Assembly (NCBI GenBank): GCA_026826555.1
Contig: JAKSZT010054565.1
Span: 9,444,608 to 9,508,607, forward strand
Length of the DNA stretch: 64,000 bases
Direction: 5' to 3'
DNA from: Tolypeutes matacus
Lineage: Eukaryota; Chordata; Mammalia; Cingulata; Chlamyphoridae
The notes under the pieces are model-generated. The model was not told the DNA's origin, made no database searches, and saw only the letters and a program-made list of their open reading frames with translations. Every line of letters starts with the position of its first letter. Position 1 is the first letter of the stretch. A program made the position numbers and the translations under genes. Shown piece by piece: positions 1-12,827 of this stretch.

Positions 1-795
1 CTGTCATGCAGGCTTTATTTTTCTATTTATAGAGCCCAGGCAGAGTAGAATTAGCATAATTCTTAAGGGCCCTAGGATTTTCAGACAGGTTAATGACCAT
101 TGGCTTCAACCTAAAGTCACCAGCTGCATTAACCCCTAAGAAGAGGGTTAACCTGTCTTTTGAAGCTTTGAAGCCAGGCATTTACTCCCCTCTCTAGTTA
201 TGAAAGTCTACGTAGCATCTTCTTCCAATAGAAAGCTGTTTTGCCTACATTGAAAATCTGTTGTTTAGTGTAGCCACCCTCATCAATTATCTTTGCTAGG
301 TCTTCTGGATAATTTGCTGCAGCTTCTACATCAGCACTTGGTGCTTCACCTTGTACTTTTCCGAGATGGCTTCTTTCCTTAAAACCTCATGAACCAATCT
401 CTGCTAGCTTCATACTTTTCTTCTGTAGCATCAACTCTCATCCTTCATAGAAGTGAAGAGAGTTAGGGCCTTGCTCTGGATTAGGACTTGACTTAAGAAA
501 ATGTTGTAACTGGTTTGTTCTTCTATCCAGACCACTAAAACTTTCTCCATATCAGCAATAAGTCTGTTTCTTGTTTCATTCGTGTGTTCACTGGACTAGT
601 ACTTTCCTTCAAGAACTTTTCCTTTGTATTCAGACCTTGACTAACTTTGGCTCTCAAGAGGCCTAATTTTCAGCCTTTCTCAGCTTTTGACACGTCTTTC
701 CTCACTAAACGTAAATCATTTCTAGAGTTTGATTTAAAGTGAGAGATGTGTGACTCTTCCTTTCACTTGACTGCTTAAAGGCCATTTTAGGGTTA
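1..795 (-). pseudogene. Tigger transposase remnant (N-terminal part)
   Basis: On the - strand from about 795 the frame opens as MAFKQSSERKSHTSLTLNQ. This is the start of the Tigger helix-turn-helix DNA-binding region. Downstream, recognisable transposase segments continue to the window edge but are broken by stops and frameshifts, so no long open frame survives. This is a fossil, expected for a family that stopped moving early in placental mammals. The DDE catalytic part would lie beyond position 1. Confidence 0.8.
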
Positions 796-1211
796 TTAAT
801 TGGCCTAATTTCAATATTGTTGCATCTCAGGGAATAATGAGACCCAAGGAGAGGAGAGAGACTGGGAACAGCCAGTCAATGGAACTATCAGAACACACAC
901 AATGTTTATCGTTTACATTTGCCATCTTATGAAGGTGCAATTTGTGGCACCCCAAAACAATTGTAATAGTAACGTAAAAGGTCACTGGTCACAGATCATC
1001 ATACCAGATATAATCACAATGAAAAAGCTTGAAATATTGCAAGAATTACCAAAATGTGACACAGAGAAGCACATACTGTCAGAAAAATGGTAGTAATAAA
1101 CTTGCTTGATACAGGATTGCCACAAGCCTTCAATTTGAAAAAAAAAAAAAAAGAAAAGAAAGAAAGAAAAGAAAAAACACAGTATCTGTGAAGTACAATA
1201 AAACAAGGCAT

Positions 1212-1312
1212 GCCGGGGAGCGGATGTGGCTCAAGTGGTTGGGTGTCCATCTGCCATATGGACGGATCCAGGTTCGATCTCCAGGACCTCCTGGTAAAAT
1301 AAAAAAATTTAA
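1212..1312 (+). mobile_element. DAS SINE (monomer) inserted in Tigger terminal repeat
   Basis: A tRNA-derived SINE with GGAGCGGATGTGGCTCAAG (A-box region), GGTTCGATCTCC (B-box) and an A-rich tail. It is flanked by an 11-bp direct repeat AAACAAGGCAT at 1201-1211 and 1313-1323. The target lies within the Tigger terminus. The DAS family is known from armadillo. Confidence 0.9.
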
Positions 1313-2650
1313 AAACAAGGCATACCTGTACTCATGGTGGAAATTGAAACTGGGGACAGACAATTATTGGAAGGCCAGGCTCAAGGCTTTGCTGGGGTCT
1401 ACTTTATGCAAATGGTGGAGTAAAGGATATTCAAGGAAGGGCAGGATGAAAGAATCAGGAAGCAGGTAAAATGATGTCATGAATGTGAAAGTGTGGAGAA
1501 TTTTGCCTTTGAGACACTTGATTTTGGCTTTGAGAAACTGATTATACATAGTGGCTGGGAGGAGCAAAGCACTGGTGGAAATTAAGGGTGGTCTTTAGAC
1601 TTTCCATGGTTCACCCACAGTGTAATCTTGGGAGGGTCTCCTCTTGTCTCTATATAATTTTATAGATTTCCCCAATTTATAAAATTATTTGGCTGAATTT
1701 GATTTGTAAGTTTCCTTCAGGCACTTCTGTTCTGGCTTCATTAGCTAGATGAGTGGTAATCTTTGTGTGATTTCTCTGGTGTGATATACCCAGAAGCCAG
1801 ATTGTAGGGAGTTAAAGAACAATTAAATGGTGAAAGGCCATCTGTTTGGGAAGTTGTTTGCTACAAGAAAGGTTATAGGCTCCTCCTCATTTAGTAGATA
1901 GGTTATATAGAACTCTGACAAAATGGAATTACCTACTTCTGTTTTTTTTCTTGTTTCAATCTAGTCAGTTTTTAAAGTCATCTTAATCTTGGGTCATTTA
2001 AGGAAATTTTGCTGTTGCTCAGTTTTATGTGGTTCAGTTCATTCCAGTGCTCTCAAACAGTTTAACCAGTTTGAGACACAATTTTTCACTTAAAGGAAAA
2101 ATAACTCCACCCCACTAGGTTGGCAGAAGAAAAGTGTGTGGGACCCAAAGCCAACTTTATCTATAAGCATGTGGATGAATTTGAGTACTGAGCAGAGTCC
2201 TGCTTATCATAATAAAACAGAATAAAATAGTTAAGCCATCAAAAATGCTTCTGAAAGCCTGACCTGCATATGCCATAGCTACACAGAGATTCTTTTCAGG
2301 TTGCGCTGTCTATATTCTTTTGAAGAAATGAGAGTCTTTTATCAACTGGAATTTATACCAGAGCCAATGAAAATAAAATAACTTTATCAAAAATATTCAG
2401 AAGCTGAGGATAGTTAAACTGGAAGACAAAGAATTGAGCTTAAACACATTTAATAACATCCTTCTAATTAACACACTGAACTTACTAAAATTAAAAGTTC
2501 TACTATTAGGCATGAGTATAATGAATTATTTCATCTACAAGGTGAATAATACTTCTTATAGTCATGGCTGAAAAGTGAAAGGGGGGAAAAATATATCCAA
2601 GTAGGATAACAGAATAAAAATATACAAGGAATACTATGGCCTAGTATTGT

Positions 2651-2701
2651 GGAGGTTTTTTTTTTTTTTTTTTTTTTTTTGGTGTTTTTGTTTCGTTTTG
2701 T

Positions 2702-2733
<32 letters not shown>

Positions 2734-2935
2734 GAGGTACCAGGGGCTGGGGATTGAACCCAGGACCTCGTATGTGGGAAGCCAGTGCTCAACCACTGAG
2801 CCACAGTCGGCTTCCCTGGGTTTTTTGGTTTGTTTTGCTTGTTTTTGTTTTTTTTTCAGGAGGCCGTACCGAACCTAAGACTTCCCCTGTGGGAGGCAGG
2901 CACTAACTGCTTGAGTCACATCTGCTCCTATTCCT
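2651..2935 (-). mobile_element. Two DAS SINE units in a dimer-like array
   Basis: In reverse orientation there are two tRNA-like units, about 2736-2815 and 2857-2930. Each shows the reverse complement of the GGTTCAATCCC box and a GTGGCTCAG-type box, with T-rich (reverse A-rich) segments of (GTTTT)n between and before them. More diverged than the monomeric copies elsewhere. Confidence 0.8.
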
Positions 2936-3549
2936 TGTATTTTACTGGGATAAAGCATATTTATAAATATGAAAATATTTTTTCACTTATTGGGATATTT
3001 GAAGAAGAATCTATCATTTAGCCTTGTTTTAATTGCCTTATTTAATATCTATATTATAAGGAGTTGTTTTCTAAAATGAGAGGATTGGGCTTTGGGGCAC
3101 TCATTTTCCTTAAGGAGTGATATTCTCTCATGAGGTGCTTGGGGAGTTCCAAACATTTTTGCCTTTGTGCTATTGAATAAAATATGAATTTTTTTGGTGA
3201 GCTACTTGAGGCATTATTTTATAGTAATGTCATGATTACCATGATAAAGCAGATCATGTGTATTGAAGTACCCTTGAGAGAACACAGTTTCACATTTGTC
3301 ATTTTCAATGACACCCATGCTTTGAATCTAAGAAGTAAACTAGCACATTTAATATGCCAATTAAAATGAATTGATCTACTTTGACAGTCTTTGGAGAAAA
3401 GGCCAATATGAAAGGAATGCTTTGTAATCATAGGATCTTATTTTCCAAGCTGCAGAGTGTCAAATTTAGGGTGAAAGTTATAGCTGTTGGGCAATTTGAT
3501 AGTAATTATGAATTCCAAAAATATAATTGGATCATGCTTGTAAACTGAT

Positions 3550-4019
3550 CTGTTAATCTGGGCATGATTAAGTTATGATTAGGGCGTTGACTGGGCCACC
3601 AAGGCAGTAGGGCGTTGAGCCCCACGCTTTGGTGGGTAGGGGAAGAAAATATAAGAGGCATCACAAAGAACAGAGTTGCAGCAGGTTTTGAGAAGCAGTT
3701 TTGATGTTGGAAAGAAGGCCCCAGGAGAAGAGAAGTGAGCCGTTCGCCTGATAGTCTACAGCTGACCTTGTGGAGAAACCAGAAGAGCTAAGCCTGGAGA
3801 GAAACGCAGCCCCAGGAAGAGAAGAACCCAAGAAGCCTGAACCCTGGCAAACGTCAGCAGCTGTCTTGCTCCAATACATGGCAATGGACTTTGGTGAGAG
3901 AAGAAACTTAACGCTTTATGGCACGGTATCTGTGGAATTCTACCCCAAATAAATACCCTTTATAAAGACCAACCCATTTTTGTTTTTTTACATTAGCACC
4001 CTTTTGGCTGACTAATACA
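3550..4019 (+). mobile_element. MaLR-type solo LTR
   Basis: The end reads AATAAATACCCTTTATAAAG, ACCAACCCATTTTTG and finally GGCTGACTAATACA, the 3' end pattern of MaLR LTRs. The body has the purine-rich AGAAG tracts typical of the group. The left border is uncertain and no clear target duplication is visible. Non-coding. Confidence 0.65.
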
Positions 4020-4227
4020 AAAGTCAATATTGTTTTAATAAATAATTTACTTATTTACAGATCTGAGTAAAAATGTATACATTTGTTAGCCTCTTGTTTT
4101 TCAAATTAATGAGGGAATAAGGGCGTTTTATGTTTTGTTTTCTAATAATACACATGCATATCATTTCCCATGCATAATTTTCCTAAAGATTAAAGAGCAT
4201 TACATATATGTGTAAATGCATCTTTAT

Positions 4228-4470
4228 TTTTAAGGCAGTGATATAATATAGTGGCTTTGAGTTATATAGACCTAGCTATAAAACCTCTCTCTTCTACTTA
4301 TTAACTCTTTGACCTTGGACAATTTAATTAATCCTTCCAAGCCTCCCTTTCTTCTTCTATTAAATAGGGATAATAATTCCTAACTCATGGTGGTAATGTA
4401 TAACTAAATGATAAGGTATGTAAAGCTTATAACAACATGCCTGACACATTTTAAGAGCTAAAGAAATGTT
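4228..4470 (+). mobile_element. MIR SINE
   Basis: The order of motifs matches MIR: a TTTGACCTTGGACAATTTA core, a CCTCCCTTTCTTC region and a decayed tail ending near GACACATTTTAAGAGCTAAA. Strongly diverged, as expected for this old family. Confidence 0.65.
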
Positions 4471-6228
4471 AGTGCTATTTTATTTTATTTCAAATAACTT
4501 ATATATAATATTACTTTCTCATTAAAGGAGATGAGAAAATTCCTAAACAAGTCTAGCAGAAAACATATTTCCAACATTTTGCTTATTATTCTGCCTAGGC
4601 TTTATTATGTGGTTATAAGCCTTATTGGATATTTAGTTTTGCATTCACTAACACTTGATACTGTTATCATTATTTTGCATTATATTTCTTCATTTAACTG
4701 TATCAAGGTTTCTTTTACTATATACCCTTTAATGTAACAATTTCTATTCTAGAAATTTATCCTAATATGAGCTGATCGAGATATAATGTTTACTGCAGTA
4801 TTATAGCAATTTTAAGACTGTTTATATGGCTAAATTGCTTTTCATTAAAAGGTTTCTACTTACTCATTGCTTTTCCTTTCCTAAATTAAATATCTTATAT
4901 TCCATAGTTTCAACTAGCTAATGAAAATAAGTCAAGAGATAATAAGGTCAAACAGTTTCAATTTATACTTGCATAAAAATTATAAAAATAAAAATCACTT
5001 TCTAAAATCTTTCCCTCCCTTCTATAACACATATTTTTATAAACCTTAGTCTAGATCTGGAAATGTTTACTTTTTTGATCAAATGTGTCTTTATAAGCTA
5101 TAAATCTACCCATAGCTCCACTAATAGGGAGGAGCTGATTTCTTGTTTTACTAAGAAAGCTCAGAATCATTTGCCACCCCCTTTTGTTTATTGCCGGCAC
5201 CTCACATACATGGTGGAATATTAAGAATATATTAAGAGAAAGTTGGGGGAAAATGACATCGGAGTAGGCAGGCAGGGCTTAACTCCCTCACAAAAACAAT
5301 GGAGAAAGGGCCAAAAGCTGTCTGAGGGATCTGCGTTAGAGGTCAGCAGACAGTGCTGTGGAACTCCCAGGACAGTGAGTGACAGAGACAAAGAACCCAA
5401 TACAACAAACACGAGTTACTAAACCCCTGCAGCAGCCAGGAAGGACTCCCATCCCCTCCACCCTCAAGACATTAAGCTGGTATAAAACCCCTGGCTCACT
5501 GCAGCCAACTAAGAGGGGAACAGACATCCTCTTCCCTGTCAGCTGTTTACAAGAGCTTCTTGTCAGAGGGCTTCTCTTTAGTGAATTCAGCCAACAGTGA
5601 CCACTTTGAATCTTGGCTCTGGACAGACCAGAAACACGGGAAAGCAGAGATTGAAAGAAATACCTCCATGGAAAAGTTCACAGACTATCGCTATCTGCAA
5701 GGCAGCCAGAATCTTGCAAGAGGAAAAACTGCTTTTAGGTCTCTATTTACCCAACCACTGGGAAAACATCTGCACCCCATTAGTGAGTATGTGGCCTAAT
5801 TTTAATAACTTAAGCTGGACAATTTTAAAGACTCAGAATAAGTTGAATAAAAAATCAAACCAAGGGCTATGAAAAAATAACATTAAGGAAGAGAGAGAAA
5901 TTGACTATCAGAGTAAATTCACCAACATATTTGATGCCTAGACATCAGCAAAAAAAATTACAAGACGTTCTAGGAAACAGGAAGAGATGGCCCAGCCAAA
6001 GGAACAAACCAAACATCTTGACAAGATACAGGATTTAAGACAACTAATCAATGATAATCACACAAATTTCCTAAATCAAAGAATTGAAGGAATATATGAG
6101 TAAAGAGATAAAGGATATTAAGAAGACACTGGGTGAGCATAAAGAAAAATTTGAAAGCCTGCAAAGTGAAGTAACAGAGCTTATGGAAATGAAAGACATG
6201 ATGGCTGAGATTAAAAATTCATTAGAGG

Positions 6229-6433
6229 GGAGGAGATATAGGTTAAGTGGTTGAGCACCTGCTTTGCATGTACAAGGTCCCAAGTTTGATCAGAGTACCT
6301 CCTAAAAACAAAACAAACAAAAATTAAAACCAACTCTTATTGGGGAGCATATGTAGCGCAGTGGTTGAGCACCTCCTTCCCGTGTACAAGGTCCTGGGCT
6401 CAATCCCTAGTACCTCTTAAAAAAAAAAAAAAA
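6229..6433 (+). mobile_element. DAS SINE dimer inside the L1
   Basis: Two tRNA-like units (about 6230-6295 and 6341-6420) share the GTGGTTGAGCACCTGCTT / GTGGTTGAGCACCTCCTT and GTACAAGGTC motifs. An A-rich linker joins them and an A13 tail ends the array. The flanks ATTCATTAGAGG and ATACGTTAGAGG are an imperfect target duplication of the L1 sequence. Confidence 0.85.
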
Positions 6434-8060
6434 TACGTTAGAGGAGCATAACAGCAAATTTGATGCTCAGAGACAGAATTAGTGATTTTGAGGACAGAAC
6501 ATCTGGACTGGAAAAGACAGAACAGAAAGAAAAAAGAATGGAACAAATTGAACAGGGTCTCAGGGAATTGAAAGACAGTGCGAAACACACAAACATATGC
6601 ATTATAATATGAGGAAATAATGATCAAAAACTTCCCAACCCTTTTGAAAGACATAAATATAAATACCAAAGGTGGACAATGCACCCCGAACAGAATAAAT
6701 CGAAAAACCTACTCTGAGACACCTACTGTTTACAATGACAATTACCAGAGATAAAGACAGGATTCAAAAAGCAGCAAGAGCAAAGCGTCACATACAAGGG
6801 AACCTCAGTAAGATTAAGTGCAGACATTCTCATCAGAAACCATGGAAGCAAGAAAGTGTTATAATGTATTTAAGGTACTGAACATGTAAAACTGCTAGCC
6901 AAGAATTCTGTATCTGGCAAAACTGTCCTTCAAAAATGACGGTGAGTATAAAGTCTTCACGACATGCAAATACTGAGATAGTATGCTAACAAAAGACCAG
7001 AATTACAAAAGATACTAAAGGAAGTACTGCAGCAGGAAAGGAAAAATCAAGGGCAAGAGACTTGGAGAAAAGTGTAGAAATGAAGTTATTAGGTAGGGTA
7101 ACTTAAAGGGTAAAAAGAGAGACAATAGTAAGAAATGACAGTGGAAAGCCAAAGAACAAAATGGATGAAGTAAATAATGCCTTTTCAATAATAACAGTAA
7201 CAATGTAGAATGGTACAGCCACTGTGGAGGTCTGTCTGTGTGGTGGTTGCTAACGAAACTAGATATAGATCTACCATGAGACCCGGCAATACCACTACTA
7301 GGTATATACCCAGAAGAACTGAGAGCAGTGACATAGACATCTGCACACCGATGTTCACAGCAGCATTATTCATGTTTGCCAAAAATTGGAAACAACCTGC
7401 ATGTCCATCAACCGATTAATGGATAAACAAATTGTGGTATATACACACAATGGAATATTATGCAGCTGTTCGAAGAAATGAAGTCATGATGTATATGGCA
7501 ACATGGATACACCTGGAGAACATTATGTTGAGTGAAGCAAGCCAGACACAAAAGGACCAACACGTTATGATTGTGCTATTATGAACTAAATATATTGTGC
7601 AAACTCATGGAGTTAATAATTAGAATATAGTTCACCAGAAAATAGAATGAGGGTAGAGAGTGGAAAGCTGAGGGTTAATCTCTGCTGTATTGGTGGGGGA
7701 AAAAAAACAAAGAAAGAAAGGTTGTTTGTAAATCTTTGGAAATGAATGGAAATGGTAAGAGCACATTATAGTGTTTGTGACTAGCTGAGCTATTATATGG
7801 GTATGACAGGATTGAAAAGGAAAGTAAGGACATGTATATTGCCAGAAGGAAAGCTAAAACTGTAACGTGGGACTGTATAACATAGTGAAACCTCATGTGA
7901 AATACAAATATGGATAATATTGCATATATAAGACTGTTTTTACAAAATATAAACAAACTAGAAGAATGGAAACAGAATAGCAGGTATGTATGGCAGGGGA
8001 ACCATAGAGAGAGTGAGAGGTAGGTGATGAGGTTTTTTTTGTTTGTCTGGTTTTTGCTTT

Positions 8061-8081
8061 ATTATTATTATTATTATTATT
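8061..8081. repeat. (ATT)n microsatellite
   Basis: Seven ATT units in the L1 3'UTR. The same position in the L1 copy at 18600 shows only a decayed form, so this expanded locally. Confidence 0.85.
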
Positions 8082-9736
8082 AGAATAATGAAAGTGCTGT
8101 AATAATGATCAAAGTGATGAATGCACAACTATGTAATTATACTGAATACAATTGATTGTACCCTTTGGATGGATTTATGCTTTATTAATATGTATCAATA
8201 AAAATTGATTTGTTAAAAAAAATTGAAAAAATATATTGAGACACTATTAAGATAAGCAAAATCATCTTAACTTCTCTCATTTTTATGAGATTCAAAGAGG
8301 AGTGGTATTTCCAAGGTGACACAGGTGCAGATCCAAGGCTGCCACCCAAATGTCCTGAAGTGTGACCTGGCAAGCCACGGTGGAGTGTGGTATAATGTGT
8401 GCATTTACTGTGCAGGGCTTACGTTATTAGTGTAATTTTCTGTGTTCCCATCATTTCTTAGTTACAACTAAGGTAGATTATTTTTAGCAGTATGCCTTGG
8501 GATTTTTGCATCACTCACACCAACAACTAGCACAGTACTTCTAGAGCTAGGCCATTCATCATCATTTGATTACTAATCAGTGGAAATGTGAAACCACTAT
8601 GTAGTTTTGTCATTCCTTTGTCTTTCTGCTAAGTTGAAAATTTTCCCAGTTTATTTGTATGATTCTGAGTACACAGAGAGTTTGACCTTATTGATGATCA
8701 TTATATATTAAAATACTTCTTGTGTAATCTTTTATAATTTCTATTGATTAAAAATTATAATTGGGCTGTTTTGCAAGACAAGTTGAGGTTTAAATTTGGG
8801 TAAAATAAATGGTGTGGAGCATTAGCCTCACATAAAGATTATAATTTTACATCATATTCATTCTAAAAAAAATAATATTTTGAGTATTTGACCAATTAAA
8901 TTTCTTTTATATCTTTTTGTGTCTCTGGTTAAGACTGCCCTGTATATTCCAATCCATTCCTTAATTTCAGACAGGCTTTTTTTTTTTTTTTTTTTTTTTT
9001 TTTTTGGAATTTAGTTCCACTTTTAAAGATTAGCTCCATATATTGGTAATTTTGATCTATAATAGATAGAATTTAATCACCCATTATTTTAGATTACATT
9101 ATTTTGTTGCATCCTATACTTCCTATGAATGATACTGAATTAGAAATGTCAATATCCCTTTGAAAATCAGTTTCAGAATTTAGTAGAAGGTCACATATTC
9201 ATGTAATTTTCATGAATTTACTAATGAGATATCATCTTCATATTTTAGTTTTCTCCTTATTTCCCAAAAACCCTTTTTAAAACATCTTTTTCATCATGGG
9301 AGCCTGTGATTTGTAGAGCCACAGGCTCTTTTATGAAGATTAATTGAAAGGGACACTGTGGCATGGTCAGATAACTGGACAGCAATTATGACTCTTCCAA
9401 TCATATCATTAATAGAGGCTGAAGAAACTAATAAAGTCAGCCCAAGAATATGACTTAAATGTGACAACAGAGAATGAATAACCCTGTATATTAGAGTGTG
9501 AGCCTTTCCTTGTAATTACTAGGTCAAATTATTAAAAGAAGGAAATAGAGCTTTTAAGGTCTCAGAAAAGTCTATGTTTTGGAAAATAAAAGTTAAAACT
9601 AGACTAGTGGATTCTAGTACATGCTAAGATCCTTGCCTCTTTCTTCTGAATCCTAGAATACTAAGAAAATACTCCCACTCCCAGACATTATTCACCTAAC
9701 TTTTTTCCTTCTACCCTTAAACTGTTTCCATATTGA

Positions 9737-10196
9737 TGTCTGCTTTAGTTTGCTAAAAGCTGCTGGAAGCAATATACCAGAAATGGGTTGGCTTTTACAA
9801 TGGGAATTTATTAGGTTAACAACTTACAGTTCTGAGGCCATGAAAGTGACCAAATCAAGGCATCATCAGAGATGTTTTCTCACCAGGCTGCAGATGTAGG
9901 CAATCAGGCACATGGTGGTCCACTCCTTTCTCTCCTTTCAACATGGCCTCTTTGCTTGCAGCTTCTGAGCTCCTTTCTGCAGACTTCCTTTTGCATCTGT
10001 GGCTTTCTATTCCCTCATTTATAAAGGACTCCAGTAAGAGAATTAAGACCCACCCTGGGTCCCACAATCTAATCAAAGGCCCTTAACTCAAGTAATTTAA
10101 TCAAAAGGTCCCATCTACAATAGGTTTACATGCACAAGAATGGATTAGCTTTAAGAACAGGATTTTCTGGGGTCTACCCAGCTTCAAACTGTCACA
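9737..10196 (-). mobile_element. MaLR-type solo LTR, antisense
   Basis: Read on the - strand it begins TGTGACAGTTTGAAGC, has a TTTATAAATGAGG stretch and ends with AATAAATTCCCATTGTAAAA, GCCAACCCATTTCTGGTATA and AGCAAACTAAAGCAGACA. TG...CA ends and the 460-bp length fit a MaLR LTR. No internal region or clear target duplication is visible. Confidence 0.75.
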
Positions 10197-10679
10197 GTGT
10201 CCACTCTTTCTTTTATATGTTTAATCTCTCTTCTTACTCTTCTTCTCAATATAGAGACATTTTTAAGTTTCCCCTGATTTAAAAAAAAAACAAAAAAACA
10301 TATCCTCAACTGTACCCTTCCCTCAAGTCCCTCTCACCTCCCTCCCTTCTCTTTTAGGCATCCTGGAAAAATACTTACACTATCTCAATTTTCTCAACTA
10401 CCAATTATTCCTTACTGTACATGGTCTAGCTGCTTATGCAACTGCTCTGCTAAAGCTACGTCAAAAGGTTACTAATGACTTCCTATTTAATAAATCAAAG
10501 TTCTCTTTTCAGATTTTAGTCCATTTAATCTCAAAGACATTTAATATCATTTGAACATTCCTTCCTTGAAACTCTGTAAAAGCATAGAAGTGCTTAGGCA
10601 GTGCCTGGCCCATAGTAAGTACTATATATATGTTTATTACTATTCTAAAAAAGTAAATTACATTGAGTCTTTTCCTTCT

Positions 10680-11195
10680 TTAAAACCCCTTTAGTAGCTT
10701 TTCATTGCATTTAGATGAAAGCTAAATGTCTCATTGCCTTAGGGTAAGGCTGTTGGGACTTAAATGTGTCTAGAGCTTTTGTCACTCAAATTTTGCTTGA
10801 CTGTTGTGTTCCATCTACACTGTTCTCCTCTCAGTTCCCCAAACACTTGTAGCTCTTTCCCATATTAGGGCCTTTGCCCATACTGTTCCTTCTCCTTGAA
10901 GTGCTCATTACCAGATCATTGCGTCCCTGACTCCTTTTTTGTCATTAAAGTCTCAAATTTAATGACAGACCCTATGAGTTATTTTCTGACCATCAATCTA
11001 AAGTAGCCCCTTTCTTAAGTTACTCTATTATATCACACTTTAGTTTTATCTCTGATTTTTTAAATTTAATTATTTATTATCCATCATTTTAGTCATCTGT
11101 CTCTACCACTAAAATATAAGTTTCATGAGGGAAGAACTTGGTCTTCTTGTCTCATTTGTCTGGCACACATAATAAATATTTACTGAATAAATTAA
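10680..11195 (+). mobile_element. L2 LINE 3' fragment
   Basis: Matches the L2 3' end order: AGGGCCTTTGCCCATACTG, then a CCCTGACTCC segment, then a CATGAGGGAAGAACTTGGTC stretch and a CTGGCACACATAATAAATAT end. Diverged. Confidence 0.7.
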
Positions 11196-12494
11196 GTAAC
11201 AACAAGTGTTTACCCTTGAAGAACAACTCAGATACCTTTTCTATATAAAGTCCATCTCATTTCCCTGGGCCTAAATTGGATGCTTCCTCCCCTACCCTTA
11301 AGGCCCCCTTTAGGAACATTGTATTAATATCAGACTGAATTCCAACTAGTTCTTTGTCTTCACTCTTATATGGTCTCTTCCTGAAAAACAAGAATAATAC
11401 TTCATCTATCTTTTTGCTATCCCTAGTGCTTCACCATGGAACTTGAGGGCAGAGTAGGTTCTCAGTAGATATTTTTCCATGACTGAACAAACGCTCTAAA
11501 GCAAGAGCATTTCTATTGCACAAAATTACTGAATCATGATCTCATCCTCTGCTAAGAGTAAAGGTAGAGTCTCTTCTCCACAGACAGGTCCCTGGTGAGA
11601 ATCCACACTGGGAAGACTGGCGTTAACCCAGTGAAGATGGCTCTATAACTAAAGGCTTGTTGAATTCCAGAGCCTGCTGGGTGCCTCTCTATTTGTTCTA
11701 ACTCAACAGCTATAATCTTGCCATAAGTTTCCCCTTACCCTGTCTTACCAGCCCTCTTTTGTTTTGTTTTTTGTTTTGTTTTGTCCTTGGGCTAAGCATC
11801 TGCTGCTGAAAGAGGAAATGGAGTGGATTTTTATCCCAGGTGGCTTCCCACTGTAAAGCTGCTAATATGGTCTGTACATTCGTTTCCACTCATAAGTGGA
11901 ACGGTGAACTTAGCAATGCTCTAGTGACCTAAAGAGTTTACTGTATAGCCAGTAAGATGAGGCAGTCTGACTTTAGTGGAGGGATCTCTAGACCAAGTTA
12001 GTTCAGAGAAAGGAACTCTACTTCATAGTCTGCCGCTAATTTGTGACGGGATCTTGGCCATTTCCCCCCAGGGCCTTAGTTTCTTCATCTATCAAGTCAT
12101 TTATTGGTTTTATCAAGGAAGCCCATTTTTTCAGATGAAATTTTAGGCAAAATTTCAACATGTAAAATAGTTCAGTGTTGTACTGCTCTGGCTAAAGTGG
12201 GGTCTCTCTCATAGGCTTCTTCCCACCTTTTCCTCATCCAGCCGCTTCCCATATGATTGATAAAATTGGCCTCTTGGATCTCTGACATTGATACCAGACA
12301 ATCAGTCCAGTCTCACTTAAAGGAGAAGGGCCAAAAAGAAGTTAGCTTTCTATACTTGCTTCCTTTTCCCATAATTCACACATGGCTTCCTACTAGAGTC
12401 CTTTTTTTGGTTGTAACACACTCTGAGGTCTTTTTTGTTTATTTTTTTCAGGATTTATTTAATCATTTATTCAGTATTGAGGGGTTTTTTGTTC

Positions 12495-12611
12495 TTGTTT
12501 TTTTAACAAATCTATTTTATTGATGCATATTAATAAAGCATAAATCCACCTGAAGTGTACAGTCAGTGGTATTCAGTGTAATCACATATTTGTGCATGTA
12601 TTGTTTCAGTC
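12495..12611 (-). mobile_element. Older L1: 3' terminus, separated from its body by a nested L1
   Basis: Its reverse complement matches the terminal 110 bp of the L1 ending at 8222 (GGATTTATGCTTTATTAATA and the A-rich end). It stops at TTCAGTC, immediately before the poly-T of the nested L1. Its continuation starts at 18576. Confidence 0.82.
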
Positions 12612-12827
12612 GTTTTTTTTTACTATATTTTGTACATTTAATAATTGAAAATATAAACAATTAAAAACTAAAAAGTAGACACAGATGAATAAATATATAC
12701 ATTACTCAATTAAATGTACTGGATACATATAAAATTTTTTTGACTCAAACAATATGTTATACAACATATTTGGTTCATAGTAACGCATTCATACAGTATT
12801 TGTCCTTTTGTGTCTGGCTTGCTTCGC

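Larger units (their letters stand above)
1..1329 (-). mobile_element. Tigger-type (TcMar) DNA transposon, 5' part with terminal inverted repeat
   Basis: The sequence follows the Tigger1/2 family closely. It runs from the transposase region to the terminal repeat, which reads AATAAAACAAGGCAT and ACCTG once the SINE at 1212-1312 is removed. It ends next to TA, the family's target site. The transposase would read on the - strand, starting at an ATG near 795. The left part of the element lies outside the window. An A-rich (AAAGA)n stretch at 1139-1177 interrupts the terminal segment. Confidence 0.88.
5230..8222 (+). mobile_element. Internally deleted L1 (HAL1-like): 5' region and ORF1, ORF2 mostly absent, 3' end present
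   Basis: The element begins near 5230 and runs through an ORF1 coiled-coil and C-terminal region (about 5870-7060). It reaches the ORF2 start (frame reading FSIITVTM at about 7173-7202), then jumps directly to the last part of ORF2 (MVQPLWRS, then PMFTAALF and MEYYAAVRRNE at 7210-7560). The 3'UTR and A-rich end at 8200-8222 follow. Every frame is broken. A diverged direct repeat (GAATATATTAAGAGA near 5225, AAATATATTGAGACA near 8228) may be the target duplication. A SINE dimer interrupts ORF1 at 6229-6433. Confidence 0.8.

Noticed and set aside
2697..2730. GTTTT-type repeats as a possible CRISPR-like or regulatory array
   Set aside because: This is the decayed A-rich tail of a reverse SINE; the genome is mammalian.
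5379..5872. Overlapping open frames of 60-90 codons at the left of the L1
   Set aside because: They lie in L1 5' sequence, differ in frame and have no protein similarity that I recognise.
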